Shown here piece after piece: positions 24,176-33,396 of a stretch of DNA of 58,952 nucleotides. Below the pieces are notes generated by a model. The model saw only the letters and a program-made list of their open reading frames with translations. It ran no database searches and was not told the DNA's origin. Source of the DNA: Deltaproteobacteria bacterium (lineage in GTDB: Bacteria; Myxococcota_A; UBA9160; SMWR01). Every line of letters begins with the position of its first letter. The first letter of the stretch is position 1. The translations under genes and the position numbers were made by a program. The stretch is taken from contig PBYF01000068.1 in NCBI GenBank assembly GCA_002729515.1, positions 1 through 58,952 of the forward strand, read 5' to 3'.

Positions 24176-25360
24176 ATGTACATCGGCTACGACGAAGAGC
24201 AACAGGCCCTGCGCCGCGAGCTGCGGGCCTACTACGACGGGCTCCTCACGCCCGAGATCCGCGCGGAGCTCACGCGCACGCACCACATGGGCGACTGCAT
24301 GCGCGAGGTGGTCCGCCGGATGGGCGCGGACGGCTGGCTCGGAATCGGCTGGCCCAAGGAGTATGGCGGCCAGGGGCGTTCGCACGTCGAGCAGTTCATC
24401 TTCTTCGACGAGTCGATGCGCACCGGGGCGCCGGTGCCCATGCTGACGATCAACACCGTGGGACCGCAGATCATGGCCCACGGCACCGACGCGAAGAAGG
24501 ACTTCTTCCTGCCGCGAATCTTGAAGGGCGATCTCCACTTCTGCATCGGCTACAGCGAGCCCCAGGCCGGTACGGACCTGGCCGCGCTCACGACCCGCGC
24601 CGAGCGCGACGGCGACGAGTGGGTGATCAACGGGCAGAAGCTGTGGACGAGTCTGGCGGGCGACGCGGACTACTGTTGGCTCGCCGTGCGCACCGATCCG
24701 GCCGCCCCGAAACACGCCGGGCTCTCGATCATGATCGTCGACATGAAGAACACGCCCGGGATCCGGATCGATCCCCTCGACCTGCTCTCCTCCCACGACA
24801 TCAACGCCGTCTTCTTCGACGACGTGCGCATCCCCGCCGCCAACCTCGTGGGCGGCGAGAACAAGGGATGGAAGCTCATCACGGGGCAACTGAACCACGA
24901 GCGCGTCACGATCTGCTCGGCGGGAATCCTCGAAGCCGCCTTCCTCCAGACCCGGGACTTCGCGCGCCGCACCAAGCTCCCGGACGGTCGACGCGTGATC
25001 GACCAGGAATGGGTGCGCGTCAACCTGGCGCGCATCTACGCGGGTCTCGAGTTCCTTCGGCTCGCCAACTGGAAGGTCGCCTGGTCCTCGACCCAGGGAA
25101 GGCTCGACGTGGCCGACGCCTCGTCGATCAAGGTCTTCGGCACCGAGTTCTACCTCGAGGCCTTCCGGCTCGCGATGGAGATCGTCGGACCCCGTGCCTA
25201 CATCCAGCCTGGATCGGAGGAGGCACTGGATTGCACGGGCCATCTCGAAATGCTCTACCGGAGCCTGCTCATCCTGACCTTCGGCGGCGGAACGAACGAG
25301 ATCCAGCGCGACCTGATTTCGCTATTCGGTCTCGGCTTTCCGCGCGCGCCGCGCATCTGA
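24176..25360 (+). CDS. Acyl-CoA dehydrogenase
   Basis: A 394-residue flavin-dependent acyl-CoA dehydrogenase that inserts an alpha-beta double bond in an acyl-CoA. Visible blocks: GIGWPKEYGGQGRS near 64, the FAD-contacting CIGYSEPQAGTDLAAL, NGQKLWTSLA, and the C-terminal LTFGGGTNEIQRDLIS, a class signature. RBS-like CCGGAG precedes ATG. It pairs with a second dehydrogenase 13 bp downstream; such side-by-side pairs often form a heteromeric enzyme in sterol side-chain or other bulky acyl-CoA catabolism. That heteromer is inference. Confidence 0.93.
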   Translation: MYIGYDEEQQALRRELRAYYDGLLTPEIRAELTRTHHMGDCMREVVRRMGADGWLGIGWPKEYGGQGRSHVEQFIFFDESMRTGAPVPMLTINTVGPQIMAHGTDAKKDFFLPRILKGDLHFCIGYSEPQAGTDLAALTTRAERDGDEWVINGQKLWTSLAGDADYCWLAVRTDPAAPKHAGLSIMIVDMKNTPGIRIDPLDLLSSHDINAVFFDDVRIPAANLVGGENKGWKLITGQLNHERVTICSAGILEAAFLQTRDFARRTKLPDGRRVIDQEWVRVNLARIYAGLEFLRLANWKVAWSSTQGRLDVADASSIKVFGTEFYLEAFRLAMEIVGPRAYIQPGSEEALDCTGHLEMLYRSLLILTFGGGTNEIQRDLISLFGLGFPRAPRI

Positions 25361-25373
25361 ACCAGGAGATTCC

Positions 25374-26504
25374 GTGGATTTTTCCTACAGCGAAGAACAG
25401 CAGGCGATCCTGGACCTGGCGGGCCAGATCCTCGACGACGGAACCCCCCGGGAGAGGCTGCGGGAACTCGAGCTCGGCGACGGCCCGCGCTTCGACCCGG
25501 AACTGTGGAAGCAGGTCGCCGGCGCCGGGCTGCTGGCCATTGCGGTTCCCGAAGAATACGACGGCGCGGGCCTCGGTTTCCTCGAAGTGGCCAGTGTGCT
25601 CCAGCAGGTCGGGGCCACCGCGGCGCCCATTCCTTATTTGGAGACCGTGGTGCTGGGCGCCCTGCCCCTGGCGGAGTTCGGCAGCGGCGCGCAGAAGGCG
25701 GCCTGGCTGCCGCGTGTTGCGCGCGGTGAAGCCGTACTCACCGCGGCGTTGATCGAACCCGAGGGAGACCCGCTCCGGCCGAGCACCAGGGCGGAAACCG
25801 ACGGCGACGGCTTCCGACTCACCGGCACCAAGTTCTGCGTGCCCGCGGCGGAGATCGCCGACGCGATCCTGGTGACTGCCGACACCGGCGACGGACACAT
25901 TGGGGTCTTCCTGGTGGATCCGCGCAGCGAGGGCGTCCGCATCACGCCACTCGGTACGACGGGCGGCCTGCCCGAGGCCAGGGTCGACTTCGAACGGGTC
26001 GCAGCTCCTGGCGATGCGGTGCTAGGCGATGCGCAACGCGGACGCGTCATCCTGGAATGGCTGCTCGAGCGCGCGAACGCCGCACTCGCAGCCACGATGC
26101 TCGGAGCCTGCGAGGCGGCCTTGGAGCTGACGGCCGAATACGCCAAGACGCGCAAGCAATTCGACCAGCCCATCGCCATGTTCCAGGCGGTGGGACACCG
26201 GGCGGCGGACGCCTACATCGACGTGGAGGGAATCCGGCTGACGACGCTCCAGGCCGTCTGGCGCATTTCCGAGGGTCTACCCGCCGCTACACAGGTAGCC
26301 GTGGCAAAGCACTGGGCCTGCGAGGCCGGCCAGCGCGTGGTCCACGCGGCCCAGCACCTGCACGGCGGGATCGGCGTCGACCGTGAATATCCGCTTCACC
26401 GCTTTTTTCTCATCGTAAAGCAGCTCGAGCTGACGCTCGGCGGAGCCACGCAACAGCTCGTCCAACTCGGGAACCTTCTGGCGGACGCAGAAGACGACAC
26501 CTGA
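25374..26504 (+). CDS. Acyl-CoA dehydrogenase, second of a pair
   Basis: A 376-residue acyl-CoA dehydrogenase with GTG start. Blocks: LLAIAVPEEYDGAGLGFLEV, a weak FAD block around TAALIEPEGDPLRP that lacks the usual TE-x-xAGSD form, LTGTKFCVPAAEIAD, ARVDFERV, and QHLHGGIGVDREYPLHRFF near the end. The degenerate FAD-contact motif next to a canonical paralog fits an alpha2beta2 FadE-like complex with one active flavin site per dimer. The following LLM gene overlaps its stop by one base. Confidence 0.88.
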   Translation: MDFSYSEEQQAILDLAGQILDDGTPRERLRELELGDGPRFDPELWKQVAGAGLLAIAVPEEYDGAGLGFLEVASVLQQVGATAAPIPYLETVVLGALPLAEFGSGAQKAAWLPRVARGEAVLTAALIEPEGDPLRPSTRAETDGDGFRLTGTKFCVPAAEIADAILVTADTGDGHIGVFLVDPRSEGVRITPLGTTGGLPEARVDFERVAAPGDAVLGDAQRGRVILEWLLERANAALAATMLGACEAALELTAEYAKTRKQFDQPIAMFQAVGHRAADAYIDVEGIRLTTLQAVWRISEGLPAATQVAVAKHWACEAGQRVVHAAQHLHGGIGVDREYPLHRFFLIVKQLELTLGGATQQLVQLGNLLADAEDDT

Positions 26505-27490
26505 TGCCTCTGTTCAACCTGCGTTACGACCTGCGCCGCCCGTCCTTCGCGAAGGCCACGTCGTCGCAGCTCGCCCAGGCCGCCATCGAACAATGCGAGT
26601 GGGCCGATCGCCTGGGCTTCACCACGGTCACGCTATCGGAGCATCACGGCTCGCCGGACGGCTACACGCCCTCGCCCATGGTGCTCGGCGGGGCCATTGC
26701 GGCGCGCACCCAGCGACTGCGCATCCTGTTGTCTGCACTCATCGTTCCGCTTCACAATCCGTTGAGGCTGGCGGAAGACATCGCGATGCTCGACGTGATC
26801 TCAAACGGCCGCGTGATCCCGGTCGTCTCCGCCGGCTACGTCGAAACCGAGTTCAACGCCTTCGGAAAAAAACTCTCGGACCGCAAGCAGGTGATGGACG
26901 AGATCGTGCCCTTCCTCGAGAAGGCGTTCACCGGGGAGCCCTTCGAGTGGCAGGAGCGGACGGTCCGCGTCACTCCGCGCCCGGTGCAGCGCCCGCGGCT
27001 GCCGATCTTCCAGGGGGGGGCGTCCAAGGCCGCGGCGCGCCGCGCAGCGCGCGTGGCCGATTACTTCCTTCCGACCCGGCCGGCACTCTTCGACGTCTAT
27101 CGCGAGGAACGAATAAAGCTCGGCAAGCCCGATCCCGGACCGCCGCCCAAGGGGACGGGAAACTTCCTCTGGGTGGCCGAGGATCCCGACGCGGCGTGGG
27201 AGGTGATCGCTCCCCACGCCATGCACGAAACCAACTCCTATGGACGCTGGATGGCCGAGGCCGGACTCGACGACGAGAGCACCACCTACAAGATCTTCGA
27301 CGACCCCGCGGCTCTGCGTGCGGCCGGGGACTACGCGATCGTGACGCCCGACGAGTTGATCGAGCGGGCCCGCAAGATGGGCCCGATGGATTTCGTCTTG
27401 CTCCACCCGTTGATCGGGGGAATCCATCCGGACTTCTCGTGGGAGTGCCTGCGGCTCGTCGAAGAAAAGGTGCTTCCGGCACTCGGCTGA
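26504..27490 (+). CDS. LLM-class flavin-dependent oxidoreductase
   Basis: A 328-residue luciferase-like monooxygenase fold protein that would use FMN or F420. The N-terminal barrel carries ADRLGFTTVTLSEHHGSPDG, then RTQRLRILLSALIVPLHNP, EDIAMLDVISNGRVIPVVSAGYV, and PRLPIFQGGASKAAARRAAR, all standard for the bacterial LLM family. ATG overlaps the dehydrogenase TGA (TGATG). In operon with two acyl-CoA dehydrogenases, so a step in the same substrate's breakdown is likely; a role as monooxygenase or F420-dependent dehydrogenase is open. Confidence 0.9.
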   Translation: MPLFNLRYDLRRPSFAKATSSQLAQAAIEQCEWADRLGFTTVTLSEHHGSPDGYTPSPMVLGGAIAARTQRLRILLSALIVPLHNPLRLAEDIAMLDVISNGRVIPVVSAGYVETEFNAFGKKLSDRKQVMDEIVPFLEKAFTGEPFEWQERTVRVTPRPVQRPRLPIFQGGASKAAARRAARVADYFLPTRPALFDVYREERIKLGKPDPGPPPKGTGNFLWVAEDPDAAWEVIAPHAMHETNSYGRWMAEAGLDDESTTYKIFDDPAALRAAGDYAIVTPDELIERARKMGPMDFVLLHPLIGGIHPDFSWECLRLVEEKVLPALG

Positions 27491-27491
27491 T

Positions 27492-28655
27492 TTGACGAAG
27501 TTCCTCCTCACCGCGGCATTCTTCCTGGTGCTCCTGGAGATCGCGGTGCGCACCGTGTTTCCGCTGCCCGAAGCCCTGGGCTTCGACCGCACCCGCTATT
27601 CCCACATGGGCTTCACCCCCGGCGCCCAGACACCTTCTTCGCTGGGCCACGCCAGCTTCACCTGGGCGTCGGATCCGGATGGATTCGCCTTCGAACACGC
27701 GCTCAACCTCTACGGCTTCCGCGACCGGGAGTGGACGCTCGAAGCTCCGGCTGGCGCCACGCGTGTCGCCTTCGTCGGCGACAGCTTCGTCGAGGGCTTC
27801 TCGGCCCCGGCCGAAGACACGATCCCAGCCACGTTCGCGACGCTCGCCGGCAACACCGTCGACGTGCTGAATCTCGGCCTCGGCGGCAGCGATCTGCCCG
27901 CCTACGCGCGGCTGCTGCGCGACGCCGTACCCCTTTTCGAGCCGGACGACGTGATCCTCGTGATCTTCGCCAACGACGTCCTGCCCACGCGTGTCGATCC
28001 GGCCTGGCTCGCGGACGCCCTCGAGCCGGAGCGCCCCAGCGCATGGACGCCGCGGCTCTATTCCGTCGTCCGGCGCATTGCCTCCGGACAGCGGGTGCCG
28101 CGACGCTGGCACGAGCCCCCGTTCGAGTTTCTTGCCAGCGTCCCGGACCCCCGCAACCCGTGGACCGACGGACGCACGGCCGGCCGGCTCGAAGCCTTCG
28201 TGCAACCCGATGTGGCGCGTGCGATCCGCGCGGGACGCTTCAACCCGGTGCTGGTCGACTACCTGCCCTGGTTCGGCCAACACCTGAAACGTCCCTTCGA
28301 CATCGAAGACTACCTGGTCGCACTGAGGGCCTACCTGGAACAACGGGGCACCTCTCTGTGGGTCGTGTACGTGCCGACCAAGCACCAGGTCTCGGACCGC
28401 TACCTCGAAACCCACGCCCGCTTTTCCCCGCCCGAGTCCGTGACCTCGTTGATGGGCCCGGAATTCCAGGTGCAGGCCGCACTCCTCGGAGAAACCTGCC
28501 GGGCGCTCGACATTCCGTTGCTCGACCTGACCCCCGCCCTGCGCGAAGCCGAGGCCAAAGACGGCCCGCTCTACTGGAATTACGACGACCACCTGCGCCC
28601 GGCGGGCTACCGGGAGGTCGGGGCGCTCGTGTACGCCTGGTGGTCCGCGCGCTGA
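27492..28655 (+). CDS. SGNH-hydrolase-type esterase, secreted or membrane-anchored
   Basis: A 387-residue protein with an N-terminal hydrophobic segment (FLLTAAFFLVLLEIAV). SGNH block I is FVGDSFVEGF with the nucleophile Ser98 (GDS 96-98). An NLGLGGSDLP region holds the oxyanion Gly, VIFANDV the Asn, and YDDHLRPAGYREV the catalytic Asp-His pair. Start is TTG at 27492, one base after the LLM stop, with no obvious RBS. It is the last gene of the dehydrogenase operon. Substrate could be an acyl or acetyl ester; assignment not possible. Confidence 0.82.
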   Translation: MTKFLLTAAFFLVLLEIAVRTVFPLPEALGFDRTRYSHMGFTPGAQTPSSLGHASFTWASDPDGFAFEHALNLYGFRDREWTLEAPAGATRVAFVGDSFVEGFSAPAEDTIPATFATLAGNTVDVLNLGLGGSDLPAYARLLRDAVPLFEPDDVILVIFANDVLPTRVDPAWLADALEPERPSAWTPRLYSVVRRIASGQRVPRRWHEPPFEFLASVPDPRNPWTDGRTAGRLEAFVQPDVARAIRAGRFNPVLVDYLPWFGQHLKRPFDIEDYLVALRAYLEQRGTSLWVVYVPTKHQVSDRYLETHARFSPPESVTSLMGPEFQVQAALLGETCRALDIPLLDLTPALREAEAKDGPLYWNYDDHLRPAGYREVGALVYAWWSAR

Positions 28656-28692
28656 CGCGTTCCCGCACGGCCTCGGTGCGTGCCCAGACGGC

Positions 28693-29283
28693 CTAGAAAC
28701 GCACCCGGATGCCACCCCGAATGTTGCGGCCCGGCAACAAAACCTCGTCGGCCTTGAAGGAAACGACGTTTCGCGCCTTCTGATCGAGGAGATTGGTTCC
28801 CTGCACCAGAAATTCCACCGGAACACGCGCGAACAACGGCGTCAGATCCAACGTAAACGTGGCATTCAGGAAGGTAAACGCCGCCGTCGGGGTCTCGTTT
28901 TCGCTCACCGCGTCCTGGGGCTGGGTTCGCAGGAAACCGAAACGCGCACGCACCCAGTCCCCGAGGTAGTAGAGATTCGCTCCCCAGCGGATCGGCGGAA
29001 TGCGCGGAACGTTCCGGTTCACACCGGAGGTAAACCGGGCCTGGACGTAGTCCATCTGCGCATCGATTCCAAACACACCGCCCAGCGCTTCGAGCAAGTT
29101 GAAGTCGAGTTTTACTTCCGTTCCCGCGAAGAGCACATTTCGTGGGATAAACGCCAGAACATCGAACCCCTCTCTCACATCGCCGGTCAGGTGGGCGTAG
29201 TCGGTGTAGGCACCTCTCAAACGCACCTCCCTCACGCCGTTCACAGGTGTGAACCAATCCCCTTCGAACTGCACTCGTGGCGC
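28693..29283 (-). pseudogene. TonB-dependent receptor, C-terminal barrel remnant
   Basis: About 197 codons of outer-membrane beta-barrel: alternating aromatic strands (WGANLYYLGDWVRARFGFL, TFTLDLTPLF), the late VEFLVQGTNLLDQKARN, then the family ending NVVSFKADEVLLPGRNIRGG and a terminal Phe. Full receptors are 600-900 residues with a plug domain; here plug and most of the barrel are missing. At about 29275-29290 the frame runs without a stop into an unrelated gene's sequence, so a deletion joined the two. No signal peptide precedes it. Confidence 0.8.
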
Positions 29284-29489
29284 GCCAGAAGACAAAGGGG
29301 ACAGAATTCGGAAACGCCCGCGGAGAAGCGTTGGCTCGCACCGGCATCGACACACGTCGAGGTCGACACCGGGCAATCGGCGTGAGCGTGGACGGCGGTT
29401 GAGTGGAGCGCCGGACCGGCCAAGAGGGCAAACAGACCCGCCAATGCCGCCAGCCGGAACGTCGTTTGCCTTGCGAAACGGGTCGTCAA
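29284..29489 (-). pseudogene. Truncated DUF2946-like secreted Cys protein
   Basis: From TTG at 29489 come a signal peptide (ALAGLFALLAGPALHSTAVHA) and a short Cys/His-rich stretch (HADCPVSTSTC, then EFCPLCLLARH). This is the form of small DUF2946-type proteins often encoded just before TonB-dependent receptors and tentatively tied to metal uptake. The frame leaves the family at the receptor junction and ends a few codons later (82 codons total). The most economical reading is that one deletion removed the end of this gene and the front of the receptor. Confidence 0.6.
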
Positions 29490-29573
29490 AAAGCTCGACA
29501 GTCACGGTTAGGAACCCACTGTACGAACATCAAGACTACCGACGGCACGCTTGGGCCCGGGCCAGATGCCGCC

Positions 29574-30251
29574 TCAGCGCCGGCCCAGGTCGCCCAACGG
29601 CTCGGCCAGCGCCGCGAGCACGGGGCCGTACATGCCCCGCTTGAGCTCCCCCATCGCCGGGTGGGCTTTAGACGCCAGCCCGCCCGCGTGGGTCACCGCC
29701 GCGGCGAGCAGCTCGTCCTCGGCCAGCGCACCGTCGACGATGCCCTTCCCCGCCGCGAGCGTGCCCCCGTAGCGCGTCCCCGTGACGATCAACTCCTGCA
29801 CGGCCGGCGTGGGGATCCGCGCCATCAACAGCGCAGTCATGCCCGGGTGAAGGGGCGACTGCATATCGATCTCGGGCATGCAGAAGAAGCCGCGGTCCGC
29901 ACGCATCAGGCGGTGGTCGTGGGCGACAGCGATCTGCGCACCGGCGCCGAAGGCGTGGCCGTTGACGGCGGCGACGGTCGCGCAGGGAAAGACGAGCACC
30001 CGGGCGAGCTGATCCAGCACGCGTGCCAGATACACACCCGGTTCGACACCTCTGGACATCATGTGATCGAGGTCGAGACCGTTCGAATAGAACTTCCCGG
30101 TGCCCGTGGTAACGAGCGCCTTCGGCCCGTCGGTCTTTTCGACTTCTTCGAGAGCGGTGTCGAGAGCGTCGAGCAGCTCGGGGCCAAAGCGGTTTTCCCC
30201 GGCATCGAAGCGCAGGACGAAGACGTCCCCTTCACGGTCGAGGTGGATCAC
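29574..30251 (-). CDS. Enoyl-CoA isomerase-like crotonase
   Basis: A 225-residue crotonase-fold protein. Blocks: [37 protein letters not shown] for the oxyanion pocket, [20 protein letters not shown], and [18 protein letters not shown] with the acidic residue. The last block resembles peroxisomal delta3-delta2-enoyl-CoA isomerases more than classic hydratases. The GTG start follows GGAGGATCTCACC and overlaps the DUF3604 stop by four bases (GTGA), so it is translationally coupled to that gene. Confidence 0.87.
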   Translation of the reverse strand: MIHLDREGDVFVLRFDAGENRFGPELLDALDTALEEVEKTDGPKALVTTGTGKFYSNGLDLDHMMSRGVEPGVYLARVLDQLARVLVFPCATVAAVNGHAFGAGAQIAVAHDHRLMRADRGFFCMPEIDMQSPLHPGMTALLMARIPTPAVQELIVTGTRYGGTLAAGKGIVDGALAEDELLAAAVTHAGGLASKAHPAMGELKRGMYGPVLAALAEPLGDLGRR

Positions 30252-32155
30252 GGTGAGATCCTCCGGCCGGGTGTGTACCAGATCGGTGATGTCCAGGCCC
30301 GTTCCTGGATCGTCCGGGCAACCGCGGTGTCGCAGCAGGCTTCCATGCCATCGGGAATGCTCCCGGGATTCGCACAATCGACTCCCGCCGCGTTGCAGAC
30401 GTACTGGTTCCAGCGGCAGCTCGGGTTCTCGACCACGCGCGCGTAGTAGACGGCGCGCTGCGCCGGATCGAATTCCGGGTCCCGCCACAGCGCGCAAAGC
30501 TCGTCCGCACCGCGTCCGCGCGGCTCGCAGTTGGTGAGATCCACGTCGGCCCCGTTCGCCGGATCGCCCGCCACGTCATATACGCGCTCGCGGCCGCGAC
30601 CGTCTTCGACCCAGCCCTTCACGATCTGCACCCGCTGGAGCGCCGTGCCGGAACGGTCGGAGGTACCCGGATCCCTGCCGGCGCGAACGGCGAAAGCCGG
30701 CGCGCCCGCCGCGGCCGGACGGGTGGAAAGGTCGGCGCCCATGGGAACCCCCGACGCGTAGCCCCGGGCCACGAAGTCACTGCTTTCGCACAGATCGGCG
30801 GGCAGCTCCCAGCCGCCGAAGAAGCGCACCCGCATGCGCGGACCGCTCGTGCCATAGGTCTCGCGGCGGCGCATTCCGTCGAAGAGGGCGTCGCGCGAGT
30901 TTTCCTCGGCCCACACCACGGCGAGGCCACCCGGGTTGAAGCGCACGTCGTCCAGCATGGGCGGCACTTCGAGGCGCGCCGAAGCCATGCCGGCGGCGTG
31001 TCCGGCAAAGCGGTCTTCGGCCACGAGACCCGGCGCGCCCAGGTGAGTGTCGGTCGAGCCGATCAATCCGAACTTGAAGGGGTTCGCACCGAGACGTTCG
31101 TGCTGGACCAGGCCTTCGATCAGTACCTCCCGCGCGTAGACGAGCGGCGGGATCGGCGGCGGTGTGCCGAAGGGCGACAAATCCTGGAGACGCGCCAGGT
31201 TCAACGTCTCGAACCCGCACAGCTCGTCCTCGACCGGCGCCCCGGAACGGCACTCGGAATCGCCCTTGTGCTGCGTCACCTCGACCAGCACCTCGAGCGC
31301 GGCGCGGCGCTCCGCCGTCTCGCGATCGATCGGCGTGCCGTCGCGCTGCTCGAGCGGGAACATGAACCCGTTGCTCACGTTCGAGTTGTGGGGGATCGCA
31401 ATGACGTCGCAACCGTCGTCGCGGGCGAGGCAATCGCGCTCGAGTGCCTCCCAGAGACCCTGTTCGTGGTTCTCGTCGATGAAGCTCGTCGGAAGCTCCG
31501 GCACCCGTTCGTTTCGGAAGATCACGTTGCGGTGGAAGTTGTTGCCGTTGGGCATGCCGGTCCACTCGTAGCCGACGAAGCTCGTGAAGCGGCAGGCCGA
31601 ACTGCGGTCGTAGGCCTCCTCGGCGGCCTCCTGGGTCTCCCGCCAGGGGGTGCCGGCCGCCTCGAGGCAGCGGCCACCATCCTCGCCACAGAAAGAGAAG
31701 TGCTTCGGCGTCTCCATGCTGAAGATCCGGCCGTTCTGCGTCGTGTAGGTGAGGCTCGGCCAGCGGCGCAGCGCGATGCAGACGAAGCTGTCGTAGGCGG
31801 TGGAGCCCGGTGTCTGGCAGAGATGGGTTTCGCCGAGAAGCTCCGAGTGGTCGGTGACCACCGCGAAGTCGAGCGGGCGCCGCAGCCGGACCGTGCGCCC
31901 CGCCCGCCCGTCGGCATCATAGGGCTGGATGCCAATGGCCTCGCCCCGGGCAAAGCGATAGGCATCGCGCGGCCGGTTGCGCGTGCCCTGGCCCACCGCG
32001 TCGAACGAGAGCGCGGTGTGGACGTGCGTGTCGCCAAAGAAGGGACGGCGCAGCGGATCGCGCACGGCGCAGGGCTCCCGCTCCTCGGTCCGCTCGAAAC
32101 CCGAGGCCGGGGCGCCCAGGCAGAGCGCCATCAACAGCAGGGCGGTGCGCCGCAC
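30248..32155 (-). CDS. DUF3604-family secreted protein (PHP-like)
   Basis: A 635-residue protein starting at GTG 32155 with a signal peptide ([19 protein letters not shown]). DUF3604 proteins resemble metal-dependent PHP-type hydrolases: [15 protein letters not shown] gives the N-terminal Hx[14 protein letters not shown] another His, [13 protein letters not shown] the third, and [12 protein letters not shown] the fourth. Length and order match the family, whose substrate is not established. A downstream crotonase is joined by a GTGA overlap, and a small membrane-protein gene ends 2 bases upstream. Confidence 0.88.
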   Translation of the reverse strand: MRRTALLLMALCLGAPASGFERTEEREPCAVRDPLRRPFFGDTHVHTALSFDAVGQGTRNRPRDAYRFARGEAIGIQPYDADGRAGRTVRLRRPLDFAVVTDHSELLGETHLCQTPGSTAYDSFVCIALRRWPSLTYTTQNGRIFSMETPKHFSFCGEDGGRCLEAAGTPWRETQEAAEEAYDRSSACRFTSFVGYEWTGMPNGNNFHRNVIFRNERVPELPTSFIDENHEQGLWEALERDCLARDDGCDVIAIPHNSNVSNGFMFPLEQRDGTPIDRETAERRAALEVLVEVTQHKGDSECRSGAPVEDELCGFETLNLARLQDLSPFGTPPPIPPLVYAREVLIEGLVQHERLGANPFKFGLIGSTDTHLGAPGLVAEDRFAGHAAGMASARLEVPPMLDDVRFNPGGLAVVWAEENSRDALFDGMRRRETYGTSGPRMRVRFFGGWELPADLCESSDFVARGYASGVPMGADLSTRPAAAGAPAFAVRAGRDPGTSDRSGTALQRVQIVKGWVEDGRGRERVYDVAGDPANGADVDLTNCEPRGRGADELCALWRDPEFDPAQRAVYYARVVENPSCRWNQYVCNAAGVDCANPGSIPDGMEACCDTAVARTIQERAWTSPIWYTPGRRISP

Positions 32156-32157
32156 GC

Positions 32158-32562
32158 CTACTGGAAGACCACGGGCAGGTTCGAACGCAGGGAAACCGAG
32201 GAAAAGGGCGTGACGTAGGGACGCGTCAGCAACGCACCGAAAAGCCCCAGTGCGGCGAGCCCGAGCGCAACGGCCCCGGCGCGGCGCGGCACCCAGGCGT
32301 GGAGCGCGCGGGCCACCGCCCAGGCGACGACCCACAGGAGCGCAGCGTAGACGAGGGCGTGGCCCAGGAAGAGCAACACCAGGGCTGTCGCGACCCAGCC
32401 TGCGCCCTCTGCAACGACGAGCGCCAGCGTCAAACCGGTCAGGATCAGGTAGCGCACCACGGGAACCTCTGCGCCGAACTGGAGCATCGGGAGGGGCACC
32501 AGCACCAGCGCGGCGATCCAGAGCACGCGACGCGTCGCCGGGGGGGACAAGGATTCAGACAC
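32158..32562 (-). CDS. Small membrane protein
   Basis: A 134-residue hydrophobic protein, start GTG at 32562, overlapping the end of the SDR gene. It has about three or four transmembrane segments ([67 protein letters not shown]). The C-terminus ends [13 protein letters not shown] do not recognise a family. Its position just before the secreted DUF3604 suggests a shared envelope role, an inference. Confidence 0.65.
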   Translation of the reverse strand: MSESLSPPATRRVLWIAALVLVPLPMLQFGAEVPVVRYLILTGLTLALVVAEGAGWVATALVLLFLGHALVYAALLWVVAWAVARALHAWVPRRAGAVALGLAALGLFGALLTRPYVTPFSSVSLRSNLPVVFQ

Positions 32563-33352
32563 CCGAGAGGATGTCGATATCGGAGTGCGCCCCGGCCGTC
32601 CAACCCCCGTCGACCACCAGCGCGGCACCGGTGATGAATGAGGCGTCGTCCGAGGCAAGGAACGCGATGGCCGCGGCGAGTTCCTCGGGGCGGCCCGCCC
32701 GGCGCATGAGGTGCCGGCCGACGAAGTCTTCGCGCAACTCGGCGAACGGCCCCTCGGTCGCCTGGGTCACGATCTCGGTCATCGGCGTATCGACGAGCCC
32801 CGGGCAGACACAGTTGCAGCGAATGCCGCGCCGCGTGTAGTCCACCGCGAGGTTTCTAGTGAACTGAACCACTGCACCCTTCGACGCGCCGTAGGGACCG
32901 GACAGGTCCGTGGCCACCAGACCCTCGATGCTCGCGATGTTGACGATCGCACCCGCAGCGGTTTCCACCAGCATCGGCAGCGCGTGCTTGCAGACCAGGA
33001 AGGTGCCCTTCAGGTTGATATCGACGATGCGATCCCACTCGGCCTCCTCCAGGGTCTCGATGTCGCCGCCCCCCGCAACGCCCGCGGCGTTCACGACGAT
33101 ATCGAGCCGGCCGTGCGCTTCCCGGATCTCGGCAGCGGCGGCCTTCACCTCGGCTTCCACGGCCACGTTCGCGGTGTGAAAGCTTGCGCCAGGTGCAGTC
33201 TCTTCCACCTGCTTCCAACTCGCCGCGTCGGGCTGCTGCACGTCGAGTCCGGCAACCCGCGCACCTTCGTCGACCAGCCGCTGAGCCGTCGCCGCACCGA
33301 TTCCACTCGCCGCCCCCGTCACCAGCGCGACCTTGCCGTCAAAGCGTGCCAT
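32555..33352 (-). CDS. Short-chain dehydrogenase/reductase (SDR)
   Basis: A 265-residue classical SDR. Cofactor loop VTGAASGIGAAT, NAAGVAGGGD, YGASKGAVV with catalytic Tyr-Lys, CPGLVDTPMTEI, and the C-terminal FITGAALVVDGGWTAG. ATG at 33352 follows GAAGGGAGATCC; the longer frame from 33448 is ignored. The gene overlaps the next one by eight bases. Substrate unknown. Confidence 0.92.
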   Translation of the reverse strand: MARFDGKVALVTGAASGIGAATAQRLVDEGARVAGLDVQQPDAASWKQVEETAPGASFHTANVAVEAEVKAAAAEIREAHGRLDIVVNAAGVAGGGDIETLEEAEWDRIVDINLKGTFLVCKHALPMLVETAAGAIVNIASIEGLVATDLSGPYGASKGAVVQFTRNLAVDYTRRGIRCNCVCPGLVDTPMTEIVTQATEGPFAELREDFVGRHLMRRAGRPEELAAAIAFLASDDASFITGAALVVDGGWTAGAHSDIDILSGV

Positions 33353-33396
33353 CGGATCTCCCTTCGAAAAATGGGAACCGATTATGACACGTGGAG

